Source: Pezicula radicicola
Taxonomy: Eukaryota; Ascomycota; Leotiomycetes; Helotiales; Dermateaceae
Assembly (NCBI GenBank): GCA_003008705.1
Contig: PDUO01000016.1
Location: 683,975-747,974 of the forward strand
Direction of reading: 5' to 3'
Length of the DNA: 64,000 nucleotides
Shown here piece by piece: positions 1 through 12,930 of this stretch (its first letter is position 1; every line of letters begins with the position of its first letter). Below the pieces are notes generated by a model. It searched no databases and was not told the origin of the DNA. It saw only the letters and a program-made list of their open reading frames with translations. The position numbers were made by a program, and so were the translations under genes.

Positions 1-3000
1 TGAATTCTACTGCGTTGAATGAGTACATCAACACATTCCCCAGCCAAATTGTGGTTCTGGCCACCCAGGTAGTCTGGACTTCGGCCATCGAAAAATCACT
101 GGAAGCTGGTGGTTCCACGCTGGAAAGCCTTTACAACCAAGAAGTCAAGGTGCTCCGCATCTTGGCATCTACGGTCCTTGGTGATCTTGACCCAATATTG
201 AGGAAGACATGCGAGCAACTGATTACGGAATGTGTTCACCAACGCGATGTCATCGAGAAGCTTGTCAACCTGAATGCTTCGACGCCGAACCATTATCTAT
301 GGCTCTTGCAGATGAAGTACGTGTACAAGGCTGAAGGTGACTTCATGCAGCGTCTCCATATTAAGATGGCGAATGCCAAGCTTGCTTACGGCTTCGAATA
401 CTTGGGTGTAACAGAACGGCTTGTTCGCACGCCACTCACAGATCGCTGCTTCTTAACACTTACACAAGCCCTTTGTCAACGACTCGGAGGTTCTCCGTAT
501 GGACCTGCCGGCACCGGAAAAACTGAATCTGTGAAGGCACTAGGAGTTCAGCTTGGTCGCTTTACACTCGTCTTTTGTTGCGACGACACCTTCGATTTCC
601 AGGCCATGGGGCGTATCTTCCTTGGTATCTGCCAGGTCGGAGCATGGGGATGTTTTGATGAATTCAATCGACTGGAAGAACGAATTCTGTCCGCTGTATC
701 ACAACAGGTCCAGAACATACAGCTAGGTTTGAAGCAAGGCGTTGATGATCCAAAATCTCAAATTGAATTGGTTGGACGGCAACTATGTGTTAACCAGAAT
801 ACCGGCCTTTTCATCACAATGAATCCTGGATATGCTGGTCGATCAAATCTGCCCGACAATCTCAAAAAATTGTTTCGAAGTGTTGCTATGTCCAAGCCCG
901 ATAAGGAGCTTATCGCCGAGGTTATGCTCTACTCGCAAGGCTTTAACCAGGCCAAGCAGCTTTCAAAACAGACCGTACCATTTTTCGATCGTTGCTCGGC
1001 GAAGCTTTCAAAGCAGGCACATTACGATTTTGGTTTGCGAGCTTTGAAGAGTGTACTGGTCAGTTCTGGTGGTCTGAAGCGTGCTCGCCTTGCCCAGACC
1101 GATGGCAATCTTGGACCTGAAGAAGAGGTGGAACCCCAGATTATCGTCCAGAGTATACGCGAAACTATCGCTCCTAAGCTGATCAAGAGCGATGTGGACA
1201 TCATGAGGGTTATTGAAGCTGAGTCGTTCCCTGGAGTCGATTATGTTCCAGCTAGCTTAGAGGAACTGCAAGCCGCCATCCGCAGCATTGCTGCCGAGAA
1301 GCATCTGGTGGTCAATGATACATGGATGACCAAAGTCCTCCAGCTCTATCAGATACAAGGCATCCATCATGGTGTGATGATGGTTGGCAATTCTGGATCA
1401 GGAAAGTCTTTAGCTTGGAAAGTCCTATTGCAAGCTCTTCAGCAAGTTGAAGGTGTTGAAGGCGTATGCCACATTATCGACTCCAAAGTTATGTCGAAGG
1501 AAGCTCTATATGGAAATTTGGATTCGACTACTCGAGAATGGACAGACGGCTTGTTCACAAGCATTCTTCGCAAAATTGTCGATAATTTGCGTGGCGAGGA
1601 GTCTAAGCGACACTGGATTGTATTTGATGGAGATGTGGATCCTGAATGGGTAGAGAACTTGAACAGTGTTCTTGATGACAACAAACTGCTCACTTTGCCT
1701 AACGGCGAGCGTCTTAATCTGCCTTCAAATGTCCGAATTATGTTTGAAGTCGAGACATTGAAATACGCCACACTAGCAACAGTTAGTCGATGCGGTATGG
1801 TTTGGTTCAGCGAAGATACAGTAACGTCTAACATGATGGTATCTAATTACTTGGACACCCTAAGAAAGGTCGCTTTCGAAGATCTCGATGAAGATGCCGT
1901 AGCAACTGGACAGACAGCTGCCAAAGCCCTTGCCCTTCAAGGACAAGTAGCAGATCTTTTACATGTTTTCTTGACCACAGACGACTTCATCGTCAATGCT
2001 CTGGAACGTGCGCAGGGTTTCAATCACATCATGGACTTTACTGTTGCTCGAGTCTTAAGCACGCTATTTTCCCTTCTTAACAAGAGTGTGCGGGATATCA
2101 TTGATTATAATGCACAGCACGTTGACTTTCCTCTTGATCCAGAACAAGTGGAGTCCTACGTTGCTAAGAAACTCTTACTGGCGTTGGTCTGGTCCTTTAC
2201 TGGAGACTGTCCTCTGGGAGATCGTAAAAGCTATGGTGACTGCCTTGCAGGACTTGCCACTTTTGGATCACCAGTTCTCGGAGATGGCTCTCTCATTGAT
2301 TACGATGTCACTCTACCAAAGGCTGAGTGGACATCATGGCAGAACCAAGTCCCAACGATTGAAGTCAATACCCACTCAATAACTCAGACAGACGTCGTAA
2401 TTCCAACTCTGGATACTGTTCGACATGAAGATGTTTTGTACTCTTGGCTCGCGGAGCACAAGCCTTTACTTCTTTGTGGCCCTCCAGGTTCTGGAAAGAC
2501 CATGACGCTCTTCAGTGCTCTACGCAAGCTCCCTAACATGGAAGTTGTTGGTCTCAACTTCTCTAGTGCCACAACCCCCGACCTACTCATCAAGACCTTT
2601 GAGCAATACTGCGAGTACAAAAAGACGCTAAACGGAGTTATGCTATCACCAACGCAGATTGGCCGATGGCTTGTTCTCTTCTGTGACGAAATAAACTTAC
2701 CCGCACCTGACAAATATGGAACGCAGCGGGCCATTTCGTTTTTGCGGCAGCTTGTAGAGCAAAATGGTTTCTGGCGCACATCTGATAAAACATGGGTCAC
2801 GCTCGACCGTATTCAGTTTGTAGGAGCCTGCAACCCTCCCACAGACGCTGGCCGAACTCCATTAGGACCACGATTCCTACGACACGCGCCGCTAATCATG
2901 GTCGATTATCCGGGAGAGTTGTCCCTACAACAAATTTATGGCACATTCAGTAATGCGGTGCTGAAGATCGTGCCATCTCTTAGGGGTTACTCTGAATCTC

Positions 3001-6000
3001 TAACGAAAGCAATGGTGCAGTTCTACTTAGAATCACAGCAAAGATTCACTCCCAAGATACAACCCCATTATGTCTACAGTCCTCGTGAGCTCACCAGATG
3101 GGTGCGGGGTATCTATGAGGCCATCCGGCCATTGGAAACTCTATCTGTGGAAGGATTAGTTCGTATATGGGCACATGAGGCTCTTAGACTTTTCCAAGAT
3201 CGTCTTGTTGCAGAGGATGAAAGAAAATGGACAGATGATGCCGTTCGGCGCATTGCACTTGACCACTTCCCCACAATTGAAGAAGACAAGGCCTTGGGTG
3301 GCCCTATCCTTTTCTCTAATTGGCTTTCGAAGAACTACGTTCCTGTTGATCGAGAACAGCTACGCGATTTCGTTAAGGCCAGACTCAAGACTTTCTGCGA
3401 AGAAGAAGTCGATGTGCCACTCATTCTTTTCAACGATGTCCTGGAGCATGTCCTCCGTATTGATCGTGTATTTAGACAGCCTCAAGGTCATCTCATTTTG
3501 ATCGGAGTCAGCGGAAGTGGGAAGACAACACTGTCCCGTTTCGTAGCCTGGATGAATGGATTAAAGGTGTTCCAAATCAAGGTACATGGGAAATACTCAG
3601 GCGAGGACTTCGACGAGGATCTTCGGGATGTGCTCCGCCGCTGTGGCTGCAAAGGCGAGAAGATATGCTTTATCATGGACGAGGCTAACGTCCTGGATTC
3701 TGGATTCCTCGAAAGGATGAATACTTTGTTGGCAAATGCCGAGGTTCCTGGTCTCTTTGAGGGCGATGAATTCGCGTCACTTATGACAGCTTGCAAAGAA
3801 GGTGCTCAAAAACAAGGGCTTCTCCTGGATTCCCAGGAAGAGTTGTACAAATGGTTCACGCAACAGATTGTCAAGAATCTGCACGTCGTTTTCACAATGA
3901 ACCCACCTGAGGATGGGTTATCCTCCAAGGCTGCAACCAGTCCAGCACTCTTCAATCGTTGCGTATTGAATTGGTTTGGAGACTGGTCAGATCAAGCCCT
4001 TTTCCAAGTTGGTACGGAATTAACACACAAGGTTGATCTTGACCGTCCAAATTTCACCACCCCGGATAGTATACCCGTTGCTTACAGAGACCTCAATCTT
4101 CCAGCGACTCATCGTGAGGCTGTTGTAAACTCCATGGTATACATTCACTACTCACTCCACCGTTTTAATGTCAAGCTTTTGAAGCAACAAGGAAGAGTCA
4201 CTTATCTTACTCCAAGGCATTTCCTTGATTTCGTCGCACAATACGTCAAATTGTACAACGAGAAGCGTGAGGATTTAGAGGAACAACAGCGCCATCTCAA
4301 TGTTGGATTGGAGAAGCTGAGAGACACCGTCGAGAAAGTCAGCGATCTTCGTAAAAGTTTGGCTGAGAAGAAGGGCCAGTTGGAACGCAAAGATGCCGAG
4401 GCCAACGAGAAGTTGCAACGCATGGTTGCAGACCAACGTGAAGCGGAACAACGTAAAGCCACATCGCTTGAGATACAAGCCGCTCTTGAGAAACAAGAGG
4501 TCCAAGTTAACCAGCGACGGGAATTGGTCCAGAAAGATCTAGACAACGCTGAGCCCGCTGTACTCGAAGCCCAGAAAAGCGTGCAGTCTATCAAGAAGCA
4601 GCATCTCACAGAATTGAAAGCTATGGGTAATCCTCCTCTTGGTGTCAAGCTGGCACTCGAATCTGTCTGCACACTTCTTGGCCACAAAATCGACAGCTGG
4701 AAAGCCATCCAAGGCATAGTACGGAGAGATGATTTCATTGCGAGTATTGTTAATTACGACAATGAACGCCAGATGACCAAGAACCTTCGTATCAAGATGC
4801 GTAATGAGTTCCTGTCTAACGAAGATTTTACCTACGAAAAAGCGATGCGCTCTAGTAAAGCTTGCGGTCCTCTTGTGCAGTGGGTTCAAGCCCAAGTCTT
4901 CTACTCTGAGATTCTTGATCGTGTAGGACCTCTCAGAGAGGAAGTAGACCAGCTCGCAGAAGAAGCCTTACAAACAAAAGCAGAGGCTCAAGCCGTGGAA
5001 AACACTGTCATCGCCCTCGAACAAAGTATTGCAACCTACAAGACAGAGTACGCAGCACTAATTAGTGAAACCCAAGCCATCAAAACTGAGATGTCTCGCG
5101 TGCAATTTAAGGTCGACCGCAGTGTCCGACTTCTTGACAGCTTATCTTCTGAGAGGGTTCGTTGGGAAGAGGGTAGCAAGTCTTTTGAAACTCAAATTGG
5201 CACCCTTGTGGGCGACGTTCTCGTCGCTGCAGCTTTCCTTGCGTACAGTGGGCTTTACGATCAGCAATTCCGAAAGAATATGATGGATGATTGGCTTCAT
5301 CAACTTCACTTATCTGGCATCAACTACAAGCAGCACAATCCCGTCACAGAATATCTCTCAACTGCTGATGAACGCCTCGGATGGCAAGAGAATTCTTTGC
5401 CGGTGGATGATCTATGCACCGAGAATGCCATCGTTTTGAAGCGGTTTAACAGGTATCCGCTAATCATTGATCCTTCGGGGCGTGTTACGGAGTTCCTTCA
5501 AAAGCAGAACAAGGAAAGACGTCTCACCGTAACCAGCTTTTTGGACGATTCCTTTACGAAGCAACTGGAGAGCTCACTGCGTTTTGGTAACCCCATCCTT
5601 ATCCAGGATGCTGAATATCTAGATCCCATCTTGAACCATGTTCTCAACAAGGAGTACCAGAAAACCGGTGGTCGTGTTCTGATTCAGCTAGGCAAGCAAG
5701 AGATTGACTTCTCACCGGCATTCAAGATATACCTGTCAACCAGAGATCCATCTGCTACTTTCCCGCCAGATATTTGTAGTCGGACTACCTTCGTCAACTT
5801 CACGGTTACACAGAGCAGCTTACAAACCCAGTCACTGAGCGAAGTCCTTAAGTCTGAACGACCTGATGTTGACGAAAGGAGATCAAATTTAATCAAGTTA
5901 CAAGGCGAATTCAAGATTCACTTGCGGCAGCTAGAAAAGCGACTTTTGCAGGCTCTGAACGAATCGCGTGGCAATATCCTTGATGACGACAATGTTATAG

Positions 6001-7767
6001 AGACACTTGAGACATTGAAGAAAGAAGCTGCAGAGATCTCCATCAAGATGAGCAATACTGAAGGTGTTATGGCAGAGGTGGATGAAATCACCTTGCAATA
6101 CAACATCATTGCACGGTCGTGCAGTGCCGTCTTTGCCGTCTTGGAGCAATTGCATTATCTCAACCACTTCTATCAATTCTCACTGCAATACTTTCTCGAT
6201 ATTTTCCATTCTGTGTTACGGAGCAAACGCTTGCTAAACGAGACAAATCACAATATTAGACGAGATATCATCATTGAAGAACTATTTGTCACCACATATC
6301 AACGCACGTCTCTTGGTCTTCTACAAAAAGATCGCATCACTCTGGCGATGCTTCTTGCCCAAGCTGCGCCATACAAAATGGACAAGACTTTGATTGATGT
6401 CATCTTGGATGACAGTATAGAGGGCACCGACGTTTCAACCGAGCCACAGAAGAAAGAGGAAGTTATTGCTAGAGCATCCCGGCTACCTGTACTGAAAGGA
6501 AAATTAGAAGGTATATCTTCTGAGGTCTGGGATCGTTTCGTATCTGAGGAAACTGGCGAGAACTTCGTACCTCAGATCTGGGATGATAACATGGAGAAGC
6601 GTGATCAAGAGCTTCAATCTCTACTCCTAACTAAGCTTTTTAGACTTGATCGTTTCGTACCAGCTGCGGAACGTTTCGTCGCTGCGGTATTTGGTTCTGG
6701 CCTTTTCGACACTACAGAGGATTTGAAACAGACTGTTGATCAGGTTTCTTCAAGTCAACCAATTGCTTTATGTTCAAGTCCGGGCTTTGATGCAAGCTAC
6801 AAGGTTGATACACTTGTTGAGCGTACTCGTACAACTTGCACTAACATTGCTATGGGATCAAACGAGGGACCAGCCAGCGCAGACAAGGCCATCAGCAATG
6901 CAGCTGCAATCGGTTCCTGGGTCCTCATTAAGAACGTTCATCTGGCGCCACAATGGCTGCAGAGTCTTGAGAAAAGAATGGAGTCTCTCAAGCCGCATGC
7001 AGACTTCAGATTATTCCTGTCGATGGAGTCAAGCCCGAAGATCCCTGTCAACCTCTTGAGAGCCTCCCGTGTATTGATGTACGAGCAACCTGCTGGAGTC
7101 AGGGCCAATATGAAAGACTCAATGTCATCCTTATCCACCAGAGCTACAAAGACACCAGTAGAAAGAGCTCGATTGTACCTGCTCCTGTCTTTCTTGCATG
7201 CCGTGGTTCAGGAGAGATTGCGTTATGCCCCTAACTTGGGATGGAAAGGTTTCTGGGAATTTAACGATAGCGACGTGAGTAAATATGAGCACCCTAGTCT
7301 ACGTCCCGAGCTAATTGTATTGATAGTACGAATGTTCCGCTTTCATTGTCGACACCTGGGTTGAGACAGTCGCTCAAGGACGATCAAATGTGAATCCTCA
7401 AAATCTTCCCTGGGATATGATCCGCACATTGGTCACCGAGACATACGGTGGTAAAATTGATGATGAGGGTGACTTTGCACTCCTTACACAACTTGTCAGC
7501 AACGTGCTTACGCCCTCGGCCTACGATATCGGCCACAAGCTCGTCGATGGTGACGAACCATTGGTTGTACCAAGCGAGACATCGCAGAAGGATTTCATGG
7601 CATGGGTCCAGAAGCTGCCAGAGAGAGAGCCACCCACATATCTTGGCTTACCTGCCAATGCAGAGAAACTGCTCCTGGTTGGCCAAGGAAGAAGCATGAT
7701 TCAGAACTTGGGGAAGATTACTGAGATGTTAGATGAAGGAGAACAGATTATGGCGGAAGCTGCTTAG
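1..7767 (+). CDS. DYN1: Cytoplasmic dynein heavy chain, C-terminal half (5' cut by window edge)
   Basis: This is the motor subunit of cytoplasmic dynein, which moves nuclei, vesicles and spindle components toward microtubule minus ends. The frame is open from base 3, so the N-terminal tail and most of the linker lie outside the window. About 2,570 residues are visible. Four Walker A loops appear in order: GPAGTGKT (AAA1, base 501), GNSGSGKS (AAA2, 1386), GPPGSGKT (AAA3, 2478) and GVSGSGKT (AAA4, 3504). The AAA1 Walker B is CFDEFNR. Coiled-coil stalk helices run about 4254-4600 and 4920-5170, flanking the microtubule-binding domain (about 4615-4905, with [10 protein letters not shown]). AAA5 and AAA6 follow. 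One intron, 7275-7326, joins WEFNDSD to YECSAF. The protein ends soon after the conserved [13 protein letters not shown] motif, as I recall for fungal dyneins, which lack the large animal C-terminal domain. Known in moulds as nudA or ro-1. Confidence 0.97.
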
Positions 7768-8220
7768 GTATTTCATTTGTCTGTTTGCTGGAGCGAGGGA
7801 GCTTCGTTTCGTCTGTAACATCTTAGGGATGGTAGCTTTGTCTTGGCGTACAAAGGATATGGGATTCAGCATGGCTTGCGGAGGGCTGGTAGTCGTTCTT
7901 ATACCCTGCTTTAGACTTACAGATTGCCTCTCCTTTGTCTTCTTGTAGCATAGCAATCCCGTAATAAATTGTTAAGTGGTGTATTGTTAAGTGGTGCATG
8001 ACCTTCCGTTTTCTGGATTGCTCGCTTGTGCGCACATTTGCTTTCTTGACCCTTAAGGGGTTATTGTGTATATAATCTCTTTCCCTTGTGGCTTATTCAT
8101 GCTTCACTCAATACCAGTATCACAATCTGCGTTTTAAAAATTTCAAATTCATTACCAAGGACACCCTTCATATGCTCGCTAACGTTGCCAGTCAATACGT
8201 ATCACATGATACTATCCTCA
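7768..8220. other. Convergent 3' intergenic region
   Basis: This AT-rich region separates the dynein and adaptin stop codons, which face each other. It contains a two-copy tandem repeat of the 14-mer attgttaagtggtg (7968-7981 and 7983-7996). No coding sequence is visible. Confidence 0.6.
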
Positions 8221-11023
8221 TCAGAAACTAAGTAAATCTCCATTTGAACCTCCACCAATGGCAGGCTGATCAACAAATTAGTACACTGATGTGTCAAATA
8301 GCAAGAATAAGAGTCATGACACATGGACGCTCTCTCGGGGTTGTAAGACAGCGTCTCGAGGAAACAAACAAGAAAATATGCTCACCTGGTAAACCTGCTG
8401 CGGAGCATTCTGATTAACCACATACTGCGTCTCTCCTCTACCTACAGTCGGAGATCCTCCAAACCCGTCGTCGTGTCCCCCGTTAATATGCATACTTGCC
8501 ATCTGTTGTGTGCCCACGCCGGCAAAGAATTCGTCTGCAACAGGTTAGTTTTATGATCTTCTCAAAGAATGGGGATAGTTATGAGACATGCTCAGGGCCG
8601 TGAGGCAGTGTTGTAGGGACACGAAACCAGAGAAATGGGTTTCTTACCTGCAGCATCCACGGCAGCTGCGAGATTTCCATTCTGTGGTGGGCGTAGGGCA
8701 GCTTGGTCGCCCATACCGAAAGCGGAAAGCGATTTTTGAGAGTCCAGGTCATTGGCCGTTGGTAAGGTGTGCTTTTGCAGAGCTGGGCTATCAACAAGTC
8801 GGCGAAGGCGAGCAGAGCGGAAGACTTGCTGAACAGGCTTGAGATAAACGGTTGCGAGAGTACCGACATTGAGGCACATTTCTTCCAACGTTGCAGGGTC
8901 AAGCTTTTCCGATTCAGCAGTAATAGGCGGCTTCTCGCCCATCACTATAAGCTTTGCTGTTGCCATGTCCGATGAGAGAAGGCGCCAGTACATGTACCCT
9001 CTATCTCTCAGATCAGGGTTATCTGTATCCTCAGTAGCCCATTTGAGAACTTTAGGCACGAGGTCTTGCCCTTTAGTTGGACGTTGGATGAATAACTTGA
9101 CTGTAGCAGTCAGAAGAGCAAGTTGGACTTCGACTGGTTCATCGGCAAACGAGTATAGGAAATCTTCAAGTAAGACGTCTGAATTCTCGATTCTTGACGC
9201 ATACTGGCCGATGACCCATATCATTGCTGCTTTAGCCTCAGGTTCATCCAGGGAATCGAGATTCTCGCAAAGGGTCGAAATAATCGACTCGTATTGATTC
9301 GGATATTTGCGGAAGATATTGCGAATCACCACCGTTGCTTCCTGGACGATGTATGTGACTTTAGTTGCAACAAGCTCTAGCAGTGTGTTGATACACCGTC
9401 TTGCAGCTGGCTCGATCTTGATAGCGAGTTTTCCGATAGCTCGCACAGATTTGCGGACGAAGTGTACATCGATCTCTGTCGCATATTCTCGTAGTTCGGT
9501 AAGCACTTCCTCAATGTTCTTCTCATTCGCCAACATGAAAATCAACTCAAGCTTTGTAACTTTGACATAGATTGGGTCATTGTATTTGCAGAAGAATACT
9601 CGAATATCATTCCTTAAAACTTCAGGCCTTCGCTGAAGTATGAGTAGGGCGTTCCTGAGAGCTAGATATTGCACCTCGGGTCCTTTAGCGAGCAAGGTAA
9701 CTAGCGGCGGGGAAAGCTTCCGACATAACGCAGATATTTGTTTTTGGTCTGCGATGTAATTCATGAGATAGAGGATAACTCGTATGCAAGTCAAAACTAC
9801 AGCCGAGTTCGAATGTGACAATCGTGGGGCTATTCTTTCTGCAAGCAATAATGCTTCAGAGCACTCCTGCGGGACGTAAGACATAAGTGCTTCCAGGATA
9901 TATGTCTGGCCCCATCTGTATTATCAAGGTCAGCACAGATATAGGTCTTGGGTGTTAAAGGGATACTGACTCTGAACAATCCGGCAGGATCTGAACCATC
10001 TTTGAAGCATTGCCGTAGTCAATTGTGAGTTTAATAGCGTCACTCCTCTCCCAAATATCCATCAGGCTTGCAAGTGCACTCGCAACAACCGTTGGGTTAT
10101 CATCCCTCAGCATAGAATTAAGTCTGTCTATCAGATCAGAAGCCTCCACAAGTTGTCTGTCGTGGTCATATAGTTTAGCCACACAGAAAGCTGCCGTTTT
10201 CCGGACATACGGATCCGGGTCACGCAAAAGTCGCTTCGTTGGCGGTACCGTCGCTTCCACGAACTCCCTTACGTGTATGTATGACATTGTGCGAAGTGCC
10301 AGTGCCCTAACCAAGGGATTCGAGTCGTCCATGTCCTGTAGTCTAAGTCAGAATGCAAAAGGAAACAGACAATATTGATAACTTACTGCCTCGAGGGTTG
10401 GTAGAGCTTTAAGAGCCACTTCTGGCTTCATTCGCGCATAGTTGACAAGAAACAAGAAGCACCTATACCGCTATCAATATCTCATGCCACCTACTAAGGG
10501 TGTATAACCAACATTTTTTTAATCTCCAAGCTTTGTATATCCATACAACCAACAATATCGGGAAACAAAGCTACCATATCATTGTTACTCATTGTCATGT
10601 TGGCAACGATTTTCTTCAGAGCAATCTTCTTTGCTGAATGGTTCTTGTCCTTCTTTCCACCGCTGTTCAACTCCAAACGAAGCTCCGCGACTTTGCCCTG
10701 TGGTGTACGAAAGTATGGTGAGCCACAGCCTCCATAGCCATAGCCCGAAGGCGGGATATAATGGGGAAGAAACATAACAGGTATCTGCCAGACAGTTTGC
10801 AGACGAATGTAACATAGATAAGAAGCTTTATAGCGCAGGCAAGACCAGAAAGCCCTGTATTGCTTGCTCGTCGGCGCACTGCGCGCTCAGAGTGAGGCTT
10901 GTAGCAAATACATGGCCAACGCCAAAAGGCCCCTTTGCTTTGCTCAAGGACGAGGAATGAAGATAAATAGGTAAAGGTACGTACTCTGGCAAAGAGCTTC
11001 GCATCTCCCCCGCCTGATGCCAT
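8221..11023 (-). CDS. Beta-adaptin subunit of a clathrin adaptor complex (AP-1 or AP-2)
   Basis: This large subunit of a heterotetrameric adaptor sorts membrane cargo at the trans-Golgi or plasma membrane. I assemble seven exons: 10985-11023, 10513-10697, 10387-10462, 9971-10335, 8648-9915, 8386-8534 and 8221-8265, giving 708 residues in one frame. The trunk is an all-helical Armadillo/HEAT solenoid with hallmark beta-adaptin segments (SNPLVRALALRTMSYI, DPYVRKTAAFCVAKLYDHD, EVQYLALRNALLILQRRPE). It ends with a short Gly/Asn hinge and the tail GDLLSF. There is no C-terminal appendage domain, as I recall for fungal beta-adaptins. Intron 1 is long (287 bp) and intron 2 has an unusual GTTGGT donor. 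The N-terminus resembles the fungal paralogue I associate with AP-2, but AP-1 cannot be excluded. It is divergent from EMC4 across 380 bp. Confidence 0.92.
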
Positions 11024-11403
11024 TGTGGGCTAATCTATGAGGATACCCCTCCCACACACACTCGCCCAGACTGTCCAACGAGGTTGTCAGAATCCTAACG
11101 GTAAGGCACAGAATGCGGTCACATGCGCCACGTCTCGATATCTCGATTTCACCGGCAGAGAGAGGCTTGATCGTGTCGCTGGGATTGATCCATTTATTAC
11201 TCGAAACTTGCGGATTATTGTCGACGATATTTCGAGGTAGGAGATGTCGTCGTTGAAGGTTTAGGGTGTCAGGGGTCTTCGAGGCTGACACGACCGTTCC
11301 CGAGGCGCTACGCCGTTGTACTACTCGTGCTACTACTACAGTAACGAGGTACTCTCAACTCACCTTCGACCCTCCACGCTTCACACCACATTCACTTTCG
11401 ACT
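11024..11403. promoter_or_regulatory. Divergent promoter region, beta-adaptin / EMC4
   Basis: These 380 bp lie between the two divergent start codons, so they must hold both promoters. I see no clear TATA element, and the region is GC-balanced as for housekeeping genes. The EMC4-proximal end (about 11340-11403) is pyrimidine-rich. Confidence 0.6.
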
Positions 11404-12064
11404 ATGTCTTCCCCTCCACCTCCTCCTCCGCAATGGGTGGTAGATTTGAATACACCACCGATAACGAAGCCAAAATCAAATGGTATTCCAGACCCTCCTG
11501 GATATTCAGCTGTGGCGACAGGAAGCAAGGTAGCTCTTTCCTCACGCCTCGGCGCATCTTCCCCCCACATCTAATATCTCTATAGAAGCAAATTGCATCC
11601 TCCAAATCCGCTGTCCGCGCCCCTCCGACGACCGAAGAAATGGACACGCTGAAGCTCAAGAAGGCTTGGGAGGTTGCTCTTGCGCCAGTCAAACAGCTCC
11701 CCATGACCGCAATCATGATGTACATGTCCGGCAACTCGTTACAGATATTCAGTATCATGATGGTTGTCATGGCTTTTAAGAACCCGGTCATGGGCTTGGT
11801 GGCAACTAATCAGGCATTTGAGAAATTTGAGAGTGAAGGGACAAAGGACAAGATGTTGCAGGTCAAGGCGGTGTATGTGCTGATGCAGCTGGTGGCCCTG
11901 GCTTTGGGAGTTTGGAAGGTCAACGGGATGGGACTATTACCGTACGTCCAACTTTCTTTCCTGACGTACGAGCAATGCTAATATTTCATAGGACGACGAG
12001 GTCAGACTGGCTAGCTTGGGAGACAGCCAGGGATCCTATGGAATTTGCCATACCCGCATTTTGA
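11404..12064 (+). CDS. EMC4: ER membrane protein complex subunit 4
   Basis: EMC4 is a subunit of the ER membrane complex, which inserts tail-anchored and multi-pass proteins into the ER membrane. Three exons, 11404-11529, 11586-11941 and 11992-12064, give 184 residues, the usual fungal length. The Pro-rich N-terminus is followed by the family core: LKLKKAWEVALAPVKQLPM, then a membrane segment containing MYMSGNSLQIFSIMMV, a second membrane segment (VYVLMQLVALALGVWKVNGMG) and the conserved tail TTRSDWLAWE. Introns of 56 and 50 bp have GTAGCT and GTACGT donors. The upstream reading frame is open, but this ATG directly precedes the conserved architecture. Confidence 0.93.
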
Positions 12065-12930
12065 TATACAACCACGGAAATGTAATACTTCGGCGTTGGG
12101 AGGGATGGGATACAGGCGTGATTGTAGGTTACGTGCTCTAGTTCTATCACGGGAGTAGTGATTGAGACAGGAGGCGGAAATAACATGTTTGAGGAGTTAC
12201 TCCATGAAGGCCATACCATGGCTCAGTTAAATAAAGCTCCTTCTGGAAACCAATGTGAATTGAGTAATTCAGAGCTATAATCCATCCATACCACCCCTCT
12301 GAGTAGATGGCTTTAGTGGATGAAAAGTACAGTACCTAGAGTCTCGTATAGATACAGATACAAGTGAACGACACCTGGAGACTTCGCTGTTTGCGGCAAG
12401 TAGGTACGAAGGTATGCACCACAGAAGGAGAACTATTGGGAGAATTATCGCTGACTTCTCATTTTTCAATATTGTTCCAATTCCGCCCATGAAAAAGCCA
12501 TAAATCATAACTCTGATTCTAGGCCAAGGAAGCAAAGCAGATCAATGGAATCCAAATCCATCGACTTTTAATCAGCTGACTTTCCTACCTAGCCATGTAC
12601 TTCGTACACCAGTCAGCCTTGTCAGACTGGAAAAATCCAACGAGGCTGTTGGTGGTGGTTGTCGCGGAAACGCACCTTCGCAATGTTTATACCGTCAGGC
12701 GATATCAGGCTGTGTTGATATACGAGCCACCAACCTAAAGTCCTCAATTGCTGAAGACAACCCTCCAAAACATTCAACCGCGAAGTCTCTCATCCAGTCC
12801 ATTCGTTCCCAACCTGCAAATTAATATTGACTGGGCGCGAATCCTTCGAAGCTCGATGAAGTGGAACTCAAAGTAAACAACATTCCTTCGCGCATTCGAC
12901 GCATTTCTGGCGCATCACTTCACAATCAAA
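12065..12930. promoter_or_regulatory. Intergenic region upstream of the chitin synthase
   Basis: This stretch of 866 bp contains the EMC4 3' end (AT-rich, with aataaag near 12230) and the chitin synthase promoter and leader. No coding sequence is supported. The last 150 bp before the ATG are CA-rich and purine-poor, typical of a fungal 5' leader. Confidence 0.5.

Noticed and set aside
4202..4738. A 178-codon frame antisense to the dynein stalk
   Set aside because: It is the shadow of coiled-coil codons, low in complexity and without family signal.
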